From: CAZWZG01 sp964638245
GTDB taxonomy: Bacteria; Pseudomonadota; Alphaproteobacteria; Rhodobacterales; Rhodobacteraceae
DNA: 10,412 nt
Assembly: GCA_964638245.1 (NCBI GenBank)
Contig: CAZWZG010000110.1
Location: forward strand, 1-10,412
Reading direction: 5' to 3'
Shown one piece after another: positions 1-6,348 of the stretch (position 1 is its first letter; every line of letters begins with the position of its first letter). A program made the translations under genes and the position numbers. The notes under the pieces were generated by a model that saw only the letters and a program-made list of their open reading frames with translations, made no database searches and was not told the origin of the DNA.

Positions 1-254
1 AGGATGTGGAAGCCTTCGGTGCGTTCGTGGAAATCCACGTTGCCACGTCGATCGAAGAGTGCGAACGGCGCGATCGCAAGGGGCTCTACAAGCTGGCGCG
101 TGAAGGCAAGATCAAAGAGTTCACGGGCATCTCGGACCCTTATGACGTGCCCGAAAACCCCGAACTCAGCCTCGATACCGAAACGGTCGATGTCGACTAC
201 TGCGCGCAGCAAGTCCTGCTGAAACTGGAACAGATGGGCCTCGTGGCCGGCTGA
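1..254 (+). CDS. cysC: Adenylylsulfate (APS) kinase domain, C-terminal fragment, probably of a bifunctional ATP-sulfurylase/APS kinase
   Basis: Only the last 83 codons are in the window; the reading frame enters at base 3 and ends at TGA 252-254. The visible protein contains the strongly conserved APS-kinase tail: a FVEIHV strand, CERRD, the GLYKLAREGKIKEFTGI segment, and DPYDVPENPEL. This segment helps bind APS in the family. APS kinase phosphorylates adenylylsulfate to PAPS in cytoplasmic sulfate assimilation. In Rhodobacterales this domain is usually the C-terminus of a Sat-CysC or CysN-CysC fusion, but the upstream domain lies outside the window, so fusion is an inference. An in-frame GTG at base 6 is only an internal codon. 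A hairpin terminator follows 25 bp after the stop, so this is the last gene of its transcript. The family is certain; the exact architecture is not visible. Confidence 0.9.
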   Translation, partial: DVEAFGAFVEIHVATSIEECERRDRKGLYKLAREGKIKEFTGISDPYDVPENPELSLDTETVDVDYCAQQVLLKLEQMGLVAG

Positions 255-278
255 CGCTTCTTCTTGTTAGAAATACTC

Positions 279-315
279 AAAGGGGACGGCCCATGCGGGT
301 CGTCCCTTTTCGTTT
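279..315 (+). terminator. Rho-independent terminator after the APS-kinase gene
   Basis: The left arm AAAGGGGACGGCCC (279-292) and right arm GGGTCGTCCCTTT (297-309) pair around an ATGC loop, with one G:T pair and one bulged G. The run TTTTCGTTT follows. It sits 25 bp after the APS-kinase stop and touches the stop codon of the convergent DUF1150 gene (314-316). It could also act weakly on the opposite strand. Confidence 0.8.
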
Positions 316-541
316 AGTGCACGCTGACCGGCGCAAAGTCGTTCTGGCGGGCCAGCGCAAAGGCTTGCACCTTATCAGCGACAAGGGCCAAACGCTCACC
401 ATCAGGCGCGTGCAGCGCGTAAATCTCTTCAAAATCAGTCAGTTGCGACTGAACCTCATCGGGAAGATCAGCGACTGCAACGGGGCGGATATAGACGATC
501 CGCGACGGTGTTTTCTCACCAAAGGTAAAAGGCGTATTCAT
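314..541 (-). CDS. DUF1150 family small protein (Hsp20-linked)
   Basis: This 75-residue acidic protein begins MNTPFTFGEKTPSRIVYIRPV and ends LARQNDFAPVSVH, both hallmarks of the DUF1150 family, which is typical of Rhodobacterales and often follows an hsp20 gene. The family's biochemical function is unknown. A role in the same stress response is inferred only from the gene pairing. There are no cysteines, signal peptide or membrane segments, so it is probably cytoplasmic. I chose the ATG at 541 because GAGGA lies about 9 bases upstream. A GTG at 556 would add five residues and overlap the hsp20 stop by one base, but it has no better ribosome site. The gene shares the hsp20 transcript (start 14 bp after the hsp20 stop) and ends against the convergent terminator of the APS-kinase gene. 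Family assignment is good; function is open. Confidence 0.85.
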   Translation of the reverse strand: MNTPFTFGEKTPSRIVYIRPVAVADLPDEVQSQLTDFEEIYALHAPDGERLALVADKVQAFALARQNDFAPVSVH

Positions 542-555
542 GCTCGATGTCCTCA

Positions 556-966
556 CTAACTCGTTTTGATTTCGATCGTTTCCACGACGCTTTCCGGGCG
601 CACACGAGCAACTTCGATATGGAGAAGCCCGTTTTCCATCTCGGCGGCTTTCACTTCGACCCCATCGGCCAAAACGAACGAGCGCTGAAATTGGCGTGCC
701 GCGATACCGCGGTGCAGGAACACCCTGCCCTCTTCATCTTCGCTCTGGCGACCGCGCACAGTCAGTTGCTTGTCCTCAAGCGTGATCGTCAGGTCGTCGC
801 GACGAAATCCGGCCACGGCCAGTGTAATGCGAAACGCATCGCCGTCGATTTGTTCAATGTTATAAGGAGGATAACCGTTCGCCTCTTTCGCGGTACGTTC
901 CACGAGGCGCTCCAGTTGATCGAACCCGAGCAAGAACGGATGGGTTCCAAGAGTTAGTTTTGTCAT
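556..966 (-). CDS. Small heat-shock protein, Hsp20/alpha-crystallin family (IbpA-like)
   Basis: This 136-residue protein has the class A small-chaperone layout. A short hydrophobic N-terminus (THPFLLGFDQLERLV) is followed by PPYNIEQ. An alpha-crystallin domain then runs from about residue 33 to 125, and the C-terminal extension is short. Visible landmarks are FRITLAVAGF, the LTVRG strand, FLHRGIAARQFQRSF, and the MENGLLHIEVAR strand that matches the conserved A-x(3)-N-G-x-L motif. Such proteins hold unfolding proteins in a refoldable state for ClpB/DnaK. Two ATG codons, at 972 and 966, are possible. I prefer 966 because the AGAAGG ribosome site is 8 bases from it and only 2 from the first. 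The DUF1150 gene follows in the same direction. A sigma-32-like promoter about 60-95 bp upstream predicts heat induction. Confidence 0.93.
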   Translation of the reverse strand: MTKLTLGTHPFLLGFDQLERLVERTAKEANGYPPYNIEQIDGDAFRITLAVAGFRRDDLTITLEDKQLTVRGRQSEDEEGRVFLHRGIAARQFQRSFVLADGVEVKAAEMENGLLHIEVARVRPESVVETIEIKTS

Positions 967-1027
967 CGACATGCCCTTCTACAAGCGACCGTCCTAGTCC
1001 ATGCCCCAAGTTCGGCGGCACACCAAA

Positions 1028-1059
1028 GATATGGGAAGCAAAAGCGAACAAAACAAGGG
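1028..1059 (-). promoter_or_regulatory. Candidate sigma-32 (RpoH) heat-shock promoter for hsp20-DUF1150
   Basis: Read on the minus strand, the -35 box is CCCTTG (1059-1054) and the -10 box is CCCATATC (1035-1028), separated by 18 bases. This fits the RpoH consensus CTTG with a downstream CCCAT-type -10 and does not resemble a sigma-70 site. Transcription would begin near 1018-1022, leaving a leader of about 50-55 nt before the hsp20 start. Confidence 0.65.
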
Positions 1060-1125
1060 TTCTTTCGCTTTGAGGAATCACGTGCGCACCCTATGGTGGC
1101 GAAACACGTGCGAAAGCGAGCAAGG

Positions 1126-1350
1126 ATGAACCGATCAGTTCCCGGTGAAATGCAAAGCGAAGAGGTGCTTCGGGTCAAACTCGAGGTCTTAAAGCGCGAG
1201 CATGGCGATCTGGATGCTGCCATTCGTGCGATTGAGGAACGCCAAACCGGTGATCCGCTGATGATCCGGCGGATGAAGAAGCAGAAGCTGGCTTTGAAGG
1301 ATCAGATCTCGGCCATCGAAGACCGCCTGACGCCCGATATTATTGCCTGA
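1126..1350 (+). CDS. DUF465/YdcH-like small coiled-coil protein
   Basis: The 74-residue product is almost entirely helical and charged. It has two heptad-rich stretches, VLRVKLEVLKREHGDLDAAI and MKKQKLALKDQISAIEDRL, separated by a short GDP turn, the antiparallel hairpin expected for the DUF465/YdcH family. The LKREHGDLD and KKQKLALKDQI blocks are the usual family signatures. The C-terminus LTPDIIA is like that of Rhodobacterales members. Function in the family is unknown. The start is uncertain. ATG 1126 follows AAGG directly, which is too close for a good ribosome site. ATG 1093 (11 more residues) has none, and ATG 1150 is also possible because all recognisable sequence lies after it. It is divergent from hsp20 and precedes purE by 124 bp, with its own separate purE promoter in between. 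Confidence 0.75.
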   Translation: MNRSVPGEMQSEEVLRVKLEVLKREHGDLDAAIRAIEERQTGDPLMIRRMKKQKLALKDQISAIEDRLTPDIIA

Positions 1351-1368
1351 AACAAGCGTCTGCCTTGC

Positions 1369-1409
1369 GTCGGGCATGCGTATGGCAAGCGTATGGCACC
1401 TTGCCCGAC
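1369..1409. repeat. Inverted repeat enclosing a direct repeat upstream of the purE promoter
   Basis: GTCGGGCA (1369-1376) and TGCCCGAC (1402-1409) are perfect inverted 8-mers. The space between them holds two copies of GCGTATGGCA (1378-1387 and 1389-1398), 11 bp apart, about one helical turn. There is no T-run, so it is not an intrinsic terminator. It lies just before the -35 box, where a regulator could bind; no known purine regulator motif is recognised. Confidence 0.4.
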
Positions 1410-1419
1410 CGCTCGCTGC

Positions 1420-1447
1420 TTGAGGCCCCCATCAACACCGCTATAGT
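1420..1447 (+). promoter_or_regulatory. Candidate sigma-70 promoter of the purE-purK-NUDIX operon
   Basis: TTGAGG (1420-1425) and TATAGT (1442-1447) are separated by 16 bp, close to the TTGACA/TATAAT consensus. Transcription would start near 1454 with a short leader that contains the GAGGGG ribosome site of purE. Confidence 0.6.
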
Positions 1448-1474
1448 GCGCGCTCGCAGGACGAGGGGATCGCG

Positions 1475-1954
1475 ATGAGCGCACCGGTTGTTGGTATAGT
1501 CATGGGAAGCCAGTCGGATTGGCCAACCATGAAAGCTGCCGCAGAGATACTGGACGAACTTGGTGTCGCCCATGAAGTGAAGATCGTCTCGGCGCACCGC
1601 ACGCCTGACCGGTTGTGGGACTATGGAAAAAGCGCCGCGGAGCGCGGTTTGAAAGTCATCGTCGCGGGAGCCGGGGGCGCGGCGCATTTGCCGGGCATGC
1701 TCGCCTCCAAAACGCCCATTCCAGTGGTTGGCGTCCCGGTCGAGACAAAGGCGCTTGGCGGACAGGATAGTCTTTTGTCGATCGTTCAGATGCCCAAAGG
1801 GTTTCCGGTCGGCACGATGGCCATTGGCGGTGCGGCCAATGCGGGGCTCTATGCCGCCGCGATCCTTGCGACGTCCGATGCCGCGCTTGCGGCGCGTCTG
1901 GATGCGTGGCGCAGCGCCTTGAGCGACAGCGTCGGAGAGGCACCCGTTGACTGA
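1475..1954 (+). CDS. purE: N5-carboxyaminoimidazole ribonucleotide mutase (PurE, class I)
   Basis: PurE rearranges N5-CAIR to CAIR in de novo purine synthesis, using the N5-CAIR made by PurK. The 159-residue length is typical of class I. The visible signatures are GSQSDW (residues 11-16, phosphate binding), SAHRTPDR (39-46, with the catalytic-type His), AGAGGAAHLPGM (64-75) and GVPV (86-89). The FPVGTMAIGGAANAGLYAA block is also present. It is a cytoplasmic enzyme, octameric in the family. ATG 1475 is preceded by GAGGGG with a spacing of about 7. The stop overlaps the start of purK by 8 bp, and the pair stands under a sigma-70-like promoter at 1420. The presence of PurK marks this as the bacterial two-step N5-CAIR route and not the class II direct carboxylase. 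Confidence 0.97.
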   Translation: MSAPVVGIVMGSQSDWPTMKAAAEILDELGVAHEVKIVSAHRTPDRLWDYGKSAAERGLKVIVAGAGGAAHLPGMLASKTPIPVVGVPVETKALGGQDSLLSIVQMPKGFPVGTMAIGGAANAGLYAAAILATSDAALAARLDAWRSALSDSVGEAPVD

Positions 1955-2999
1955 CCCCCTTAGGCCCGGCGCGACAATCGGCATTCTTGGAGGCGGGCAG
2001 CTTGGCCGGATGATGGCGATGGCAGCGGCGCGACTGGGATTGCACACGCATATTTATGAGCCCGGTGCAGCGCCGGCCGCGCAAGTGGCCAATGACTGGA
2101 CCCAAGCGCCCTACGACGATGCAGCCGCATTAAAACGCTTCGCCGAAGCGGTCGATGTCGTCACTTACGAATTCGAGAACGTGCCCGCCGACGCGCTCGA
2201 TCTGATCGAAGGGTCTGCGCCCATCCGGCCCGGGCGCCGCGCGCTCCAGGTGTCGCAGGACCGCGTTGATGAAAAACAGTTTCTCCAAGGAATCGGCCTC
2301 GCGACGGCGCCCTTCGCGCCCGTTGCCAATTCAGCCGAATTGGAGGCCGCCGTTGCTGAGATTGGTCGCCCGTCGATCCTGAAGACCCGACGCTTTGGCT
2401 ATGACGGGAAAGGACAGGTTCGGATCGGGGACGGGCCGTTGCCCGATGTCCAAGCACCTTGCGTGCTGGAAGGCTTCGTCGACTTTGACTGCGAGATCAG
2501 CGTTATTGCTGCCCGCGGCACGGACGGAAAAATCGTGGCCTATACGCCGGGCGAGAACGTCCATGCGGACGGCATTTTGCGCCGCACGACCGTACCGGCC
2601 AACGTCTCGAGCGAAACGCTTGACGCGGCGATGGCTGCGGCCTCGAAACTGGCTGAGGCGTTGGACTATGTTGGGGTTCTTGGCGTTGAATTCTTCGCGA
2701 CGCCGGACGGCCTGATCGTGAATGAGTTCGCGCCGCGGGTTCACAACTCAGGCCATTGGACCGAAGCGGGCTGTGCCATTGATCAGTTCGAAATGCACAT
2801 ACGCGCGGTTGCCGGTTGGCCTCTACTGCCGCCGCACCGGCACTCGGACGTGGTCATGGAGAACCTGATCGGGGACGATGTGGATCGCCTTGAGGCACTT
2901 GCCGCCGACCCAGCGGTGCGCGTGCATCTATACGGCAAGGCCGAAACGCGCCGGGGTCGCAAAATGGGTCACATCACGCGCATCACCGGGCCCGCATGA
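1947..2999 (+). CDS. purK: N5-carboxyaminoimidazole ribonucleotide synthase (PurK)
   Basis: PurK joins bicarbonate to AIR with ATP, giving N5-CAIR for PurE. The 350-residue protein has the ATP-grasp fold in order. An N-terminal nucleotide-like fold carries IGILGGGQLGRM (11-22), followed by TYEFENVP (73-80). The ATP-binding segment is LKTRRFGYDGKGQ (145-157). The metal/ATP site includes LGVEFF and NEFAPRVHNSGHWT (259-272), then QFEMHIRA (280-287). The start is TTG 1947: the first in-frame ATG falls inside the GGGQLGRMM motif, so a later start would destroy the fold, and GAGAGG lies about 6 bases before the TTG. The 8-bp overlap with purE and the 4-bp ATGA overlap with the NUDIX gene indicate translational coupling of all three. 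Every expected motif is present. Confidence 0.97.
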   Translation: MTDPLRPGATIGILGGGQLGRMMAMAAARLGLHTHIYEPGAAPAAQVANDWTQAPYDDAAALKRFAEAVDVVTYEFENVPADALDLIEGSAPIRPGRRALQVSQDRVDEKQFLQGIGLATAPFAPVANSAELEAAVAEIGRPSILKTRRFGYDGKGQVRIGDGPLPDVQAPCVLEGFVDFDCEISVIAARGTDGKIVAYTPGENVHADGILRRTTVPANVSSETLDAAMAAASKLAEALDYVGVLGVEFFATPDGLIVNEFAPRVHNSGHWTEAGCAIDQFEMHIRAVAGWPLLPPHRHSDVVMENLIGDDVDRLEALAADPAVRVHLYGKAETRRGRKMGHITRITGPA

Positions 3000-3433
3000 G
3001 CGTCCGTCTCGCCGTGCGTGCGTTGATCCTGCACGAGGATCGGCTTCTTCTGGTCAACGCCTATGCGGACAAGACCAGCGACATCTGGTGCGCGCCGGGG
3101 GGCGGCGTCGAGCCGCACTCCAGCTTGCCCGACAACCTCATGCGCGAGGTTCACGAGGAAACTGGTCTGAGCATTGCCGTGGGTGCGCCCGTTATGGTCA
3201 ACGAGTTTCACAGTCCCGAGCGGAATTTCCATCAGGTCGAGGTCTTCTTCCGCGCCGAGATCACGGACGGCGTTCTGGACGACACCTGGCGTGATCCAGA
3301 GGCGGTCGTCACCAAGCGACGCTTTTTTGCACGCGATGAATTGAGCGGCATCCGCGCCCGGCCCGCCGGTCTGGCGGAAGCCGCGTGGGACGGTTCTGTC
3401 CTTTACGACGCGCTGGAGCCCATGCTGCGCTGA
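2996..3433 (+). CDS. NUDIX hydrolase, third gene of the purEK operon
   Basis: This 145-residue protein contains a NUDIX fold. The box runs from GG at about residue 36 through REVHEETGL, and the REVHEE core that holds the catalytic magnesium is intact. The family cleaves nucleoside diphosphates linked to another group (nucleotides, sugar nucleotides, cofactors). The substrate cannot be told from sequence, though the N-terminal VRALILHEDRLLLVNAY resembles general nucleotide-cleaning members. The first glutamate of the G-x5-E part of the box is replaced by serine (GGVEPHSS), which deviates from the consensus but does not touch the metal ligands. ATG 2996 overlaps the purK stop as ATGA, so it is probably made with purine enzymes; a housekeeping role for damaged or excess nucleotides is inference. 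Its 3' end overlaps the convergent transporter gene by 31 bp. Confidence 0.93.
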   Translation: MSVRLAVRALILHEDRLLLVNAYADKTSDIWCAPGGGVEPHSSLPDNLMREVHEETGLSIAVGAPVMVNEFHSPERNFHQVEVFFRAEITDGVLDDTWRDPEAVVTKRRFFARDELSGIRARPAGLAEAAWDGSVLYDALEPMLR

Positions 3434-4263
3434 GGTTTGCGCCACAAGACGCCGAGCGCGAGGCCGCCAAGGACCAGAACGCTGGCGCCAAGGAAGCGGC
3501 CGGTCAGGACTTCCCCCAGCAACAGGGCACCGCCCGCAAACGCGATGACCGGGACCGAAAGCTGCGCAATCGCTGCAGCGGAGGCATCGATTTGCGGCAA
3601 CACGCGGTACCAAAGCGCATAGCCGAGGCCGGACGTCACGACGCCTGAAACGGTTGCCAATACAATGCCCGATACGCTTGCGCCATCCCAGACGAGCGCT
3701 CCGATCAGAAGTGCGGCGGGCGCAGCGACGACGAAATTCGCCGCCGTTTCCGATAGCGGATCACTCGCGCCTCGCCCGATGAGGGAGTAAAGGCCCCAGC
3801 CAACGCCGGCAGCGGCCATCAGAAGCGCGCCCAAACCTGGTGGGGCAGTTGAGCCAGAGGGCCACAGCAACCATGCCAGACCAGTCAGGGAGATCGCCGC
3901 GCCGATCATACGTACGGCGTTTGGCCGCTCTCCCCCGATCAGGGCACCTGCGAACATGGTCATCTGAACAACGCCAAACAGGATCAGCGCACCGAGACCG
4001 GCATCAAGGGAGACATAGGCAAAGGAAAACCCAAGGACGTAGATGGCCAGCGTTGCGGCCCCTGGGGCGCGTCCGGGCGTCCAAAGCCGAAAGCCACCGC
4101 CCCGCGCCATGACCATCAGCGTCAATGCCAAGGCCCCGGTGCCCAGCCGGATGGCCGCAAAAGCGGCTGGTCCCGTGTCGCCCCCTTCAAGGGCAAGGCG
4201 GTTCAGGACGGAATTGGCGGCAAAGGCCACCATGGTCAGCGTGGTGAGGGCGAACAGGCGCAT
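3403..4263 (-). CDS. EamA-domain (DMT superfamily) membrane transporter, copy 1
   Basis: The 286-residue protein is made of about ten hydrophobic helices in two EamA repeats. The first begins MRLFALTTLTMVAFAANSVLNRLAL with the N-R pair common in the family. The second ends GGALLLGEVLTGRFLGASVLVLGGLALG, whose GE motif near the last two helices is diagnostic. These are inner-membrane drug/metabolite transporters, mostly exporters of amino acids or small metabolites; the substrate is not readable here. I start at ATG 4263 because the membrane protein proper begins there. A GTG at 4308 would add 15 polar residues and lacks a ribosome site, and the site for 4263 (GAGTG) is weak too. It is the last of three consecutive transporter genes and its end overlaps the NUDIX gene tail-to-tail by 31 bp. 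Confidence 0.9.
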   Translation of the reverse strand: MRLFALTTLTMVAFAANSVLNRLALEGGDTGPAAFAAIRLGTGALALTLMVMARGGGFRLWTPGRAPGAATLAIYVLGFSFAYVSLDAGLGALILFGVVQMTMFAGALIGGERPNAVRMIGAAISLTGLAWLLWPSGSTAPPGLGALLMAAAGVGWGLYSLIGRGASDPLSETAANFVVAAPAALLIGALVWDGASVSGIVLATVSGVVTSGLGYALWYRVLPQIDASAAAIAQLSVPVIAFAGGALLLGEVLTGRFLGASVLVLGGLALGVLWRKPQRSMGSSAS

Positions 4264-4321
4264 GGGATCACTCTGGGCATGGGCGGGTGCATTGAAAAGA
4301 GATTGCACGAGAACGTGTTGG

Positions 4322-5233
4322 CTAACCCGTGCGCCGTGACAGTTTGAGGGTTGCCAGAAACACGCCTGCCAAAACGACCGGGAAGCCGATCAGGTGATAG
4401 ATCGCCAAACGCTCTCCCAGAAAAATGATGGCAAGGACCGAGCCGAAGACCGGCATCAGGTGCAAGAAGTAGGACGTGCTGCCCGGGCCGATAAAGCGCG
4501 TGGCGGCTTCGTAGCTCAGCAGGGCGACAATGGAGGCGAACACAGCTGTATAGCCGACCGATATGACCGCCGGACCGGACATCGGCATCGGTTGGCCGCC
4601 AAGCGTTTCCCAGATGTAGAATGGCGCGATCATGATCGACGCGAGGACTGAGGTGACGAACACAAGGGTCAATGGCTTGAGTGCCGCGGGGCGCTTTTTC
4701 AACAGGATCGAATAGACGCCCCAGACGAACATCGCGGCAAAGACCCAGACGTCGCCGCGGTTGAAGGTCAGTTCAGCGAGGTTGGCCGGATCCCCCCGCG
4801 CCACCAGAAAGGCGACACCACCGAACGACAGCAAGATCCCGGCGAATTGCCGAAGACCGATCCGATCGCCAAGCGCGATCCATGCACTGACCAGTACGAA
4901 TATGGGCCCGGTCGAACCGACCAGAAGCGCGTTGAGCGCTTGGGTTGATTGCAGCCCGATGTAGATCATGGCCTGAAACGCGGCACCGCCTGTCGCGCCC
5001 AGGGCGAGCATAATGCGCCAGTTTTCTTTGACCACGGGCCATGCGGCGCGCAGATCGCGCGCGACAAAAGGGGCTAGGACGCCTGCCGCCAGAAGCCAGC
5101 GCCAGAAGACCAGTCCGAAAGGCGGCACGTCAGCCCGGATCGCGCGGCCCATGACCCAGTTCCCTGCCCAGCACAGCGCTGCGATCGAGGCCAACCCCAT
5201 GCCAGCCAGAAGTAGCTTTGTTTCCGGTCTCAT
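4322..5233 (-). CDS. EamA-domain (DMT superfamily) membrane transporter, copy 2
   Basis: The 303-residue protein has ten predicted transmembrane helices in two EamA repeats. The N-terminal signature LCWAGNWVMGRAIRADVPPFGLVFWRWL is typical (the A-G-N and F-W-R elements recur in the family), as is GPIFVLVSAWIALGDR. The second repeat ends MPVFGSVLAIIFLGERL, the usual P-V-F-x(n)-GE motif. It probably exports a small metabolite through the inner membrane; substrate unknown. ATG 5233 has only a moderate ribosome site (TTAGGCAG). It lies between two other EamA genes in the same direction, with gaps of 58 bp (to copy 1) and 80 bp (to copy 3), so co-transcription is likely but not certain. It is not a close duplicate of either neighbour. 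Confidence 0.92.
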   Translation of the reverse strand: MRPETKLLLAGMGLASIAALCWAGNWVMGRAIRADVPPFGLVFWRWLLAAGVLAPFVARDLRAAWPVVKENWRIMLALGATGGAAFQAMIYIGLQSTQALNALLVGSTGPIFVLVSAWIALGDRIGLRQFAGILLSFGGVAFLVARGDPANLAELTFNRGDVWVFAAMFVWGVYSILLKKRPAALKPLTLVFVTSVLASIMIAPFYIWETLGGQPMPMSGPAVISVGYTAVFASIVALLSYEAATRFIGPGSTSYFLHLMPVFGSVLAIIFLGERLAIYHLIGFPVVLAGVFLATLKLSRRTG

Positions 5234-5313
5234 GGGATCTGCCTAACCGCTCTTTGGGCCAAGGCAAAGGCTCGCACGTCGCGACCAAAGGGATCTCGAA
5301 AGACAACGTGTCT

Positions 5314-6228
5314 CTAGCGTCGCAAGGGTGCCGGAGGCGCTTTGCCCAACTGTCGTTCGCGGGCGACGATGATCAGGCCACCTGCAATGATCAGAAACAC
5401 GCCGGGGATCAGATCGTCGAAAGGTGCTTCGGAAAAGAACATCCAACCCAGAAGGAATGACGATGGGATTCCGAAGTACTGGAACGGGGAAAGGCTGCTT
5501 GGATCGGCCATACGATTTGCGCTGGTCATGAAGAACGCGGCCAGACCGCCGACACAGCCCATCATCGCCAGCCACGCCCAGTCCGCGCTACCGATCACGG
5601 GTGCAAAGCCGCCGGTCCAAATCGTCAGGATCACCGCGGCCAGCAAAGCGGTGAGTGTGTAATAAAGACTGACGAGCGGTGTTGGCACATCGTCATCAAA
5701 CAACTTTGCCGTCACCGCAGTGCAACCATAGCCGAGCGCCGCCAAGACCGGCAGGAAGGCGGTCCAACTGACCTCCCCTTGGTTTGGCCCAAGCACAAGG
5801 ACCACACCCCCAAACCCCAGCACGACCGCGCCCCAGCGCAGCCAGCCCACCACGTGTCCAAGGATGGGCCAGGACAGCGCTGTCACGAACAGCGGACCGG
5901 CAAAGACAAGCGTCGTGGCGGTAGCGAGGTCCATGTGGATCAGGGCGAGGTAGAAGCTCAACTGCGCGCAAACACCGATGATGCCGCGCAAAACCGCCAA
6001 CGGCCATTGTCGGATGACCAGCGGACGCCCTGCCGCGATCCATGACCGCGACCGCATCAACAGGATCCCAGCCGGTACAAGGCCGAACAGGTTGCGAAAC
6101 TCGGTCAGTTGCTGCGTCGTGTAGTCCGCGCGCAAGTCCTTCACGATCGCCCCCATGACGTCATAAAGCACGATCGCAAGAAGCATTGCGCAAATTGCGA
6201 AGGCAAAGGGCTGGGGAGAACGCGGCAT
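5314..6228 (-). CDS. EamA-domain (DMT superfamily) membrane transporter, copy 3
   Basis: The 304-residue protein has ten hydrophobic helices in two EamA repeats. It belongs to a different branch from the two downstream copies. It starts with a Y-D-V-x-G-A-x-V-K motif (YDVMGAIVKDLRADYTTQQLTEFRN), which is characteristic of EamA members of the S-adenosylmethionine-transporter-like type. That link is weak and based only on the helix-1 motif. Other landmarks are LIHMDLATATTLVFAGPLFV in repeat 1 and FQYFGIPSSFLLGWMFFSE in repeat 2. ATG 6228 has a strong GGAGGG ribosome site 5-6 bases upstream. It follows an HxlR-type regulator in the same direction after 120 bp that contain operator-like repeats. 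Substrate not determined. Confidence 0.92.
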   Translation of the reverse strand: MPRSPQPFAFAICAMLLAIVLYDVMGAIVKDLRADYTTQQLTEFRNLFGLVPAGILLMRSRSWIAAGRPLVIRQWPLAVLRGIIGVCAQLSFYLALIHMDLATATTLVFAGPLFVTALSWPILGHVVGWLRWGAVVLGFGGVVLVLGPNQGEVSWTAFLPVLAALGYGCTAVTAKLFDDDVPTPLVSLYYTLTALLAAVILTIWTGGFAPVIGSADWAWLAMMGCVGGLAAFFMTSANRMADPSSLSPFQYFGIPSSFLLGWMFFSEAPFDDLIPGVFLIIAGGLIIVARERQLGKAPPAPLRR

Positions 6229-6269
6229 TGACGCCCTCCGAATCGCCAGCCCCGTTTAACCTATTGACT

Positions 6270-6290
6270 TAAATTGACAAATAGAGCTGT
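6270..6290. repeat. Tandem ATTGAC box upstream of EamA copy 3
   Basis: An AT-rich island of the form ATTGACTTAA then ATTGACAAAT lies 42 bp before the transporter start. Two ATTGAC half-sites are 10 bp apart, so they sit on the same helical face. Read on the minus strand, TTGTCA could serve as a -35 box. This is one of few AT-rich spots in the region and is a candidate promoter/operator. Confidence 0.4.
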
Positions 6291-6300
6291 GGCGTACGCC
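6291..6300. repeat. Perfect 10-bp palindrome GGCGTACGCC
   Basis: GGCGTACGCC is its own reverse complement and lies directly beside the tandem ATTGAC box, between the HxlR-type gene and EamA copy 3. It is short, so it may be chance, but its position in the only sizeable regulatory gap of this block makes it a possible dimeric-protein site. Confidence 0.35.
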
Positions 6301-6306
6301 GGAAGT

Positions 6307-6348
6307 GGCTTTTGCGGATGGCTTCAGAAGCAGATTGCGCAAAGAGCC
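6307..6348 (-). terminator. Large stop-abutting hairpin after the HxlR-type gene
   Basis: On the minus strand GGCTCTTTGCG (6348-6338) pairs with CGCAAAAGCC (6316-6307), leaving one bulged C. The loop holds a second small stem GCTT/AAGC. It begins at the base after the TAA stop. No T-run follows, so termination would be weak; it may instead protect the message end. Confidence 0.45.

Noticed and set aside
547..957. 136-codon + strand frame opposite hsp20
   Set aside because: Antisense of a clear alpha-crystallin domain; the histidine/arginine-rich translation resembles no protein family.
973..1020. ROSE-type RNA thermometer in the hsp20 leader
   Set aside because: The leader length would fit, but I could not find a convincing stem that hides the ribosome site; pairing near AGAAGG is only 3-4 bp.
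1340..2047. Long minus-strand open frame (235 codons) opposite purE and the start of purK
   Set aside because: Its residue make-up is arginine/proline-rich and shows no domain, while the + strand carries unmistakable PurE and PurK motifs. It is a shadow of GC-rich coding DNA.
2969..3613. 214-codon minus-strand frame opposite the NUDIX gene
   Set aside because: No motifs, no ribosome site, and it also crosses the EamA gene in another frame. The NUDIX and EamA readings explain the region.
4306..4317. CACG-AGAA-CGTG hairpin between EamA copies 1 and 2
   Set aside because: A 4-bp stem is too short to support a terminator or operator.
5301..5313. AGACA/TGTCT hairpin at the end of EamA copy 3
   Set aside because: A 5-bp stem with a 3-base loop and no T-run; likely chance.
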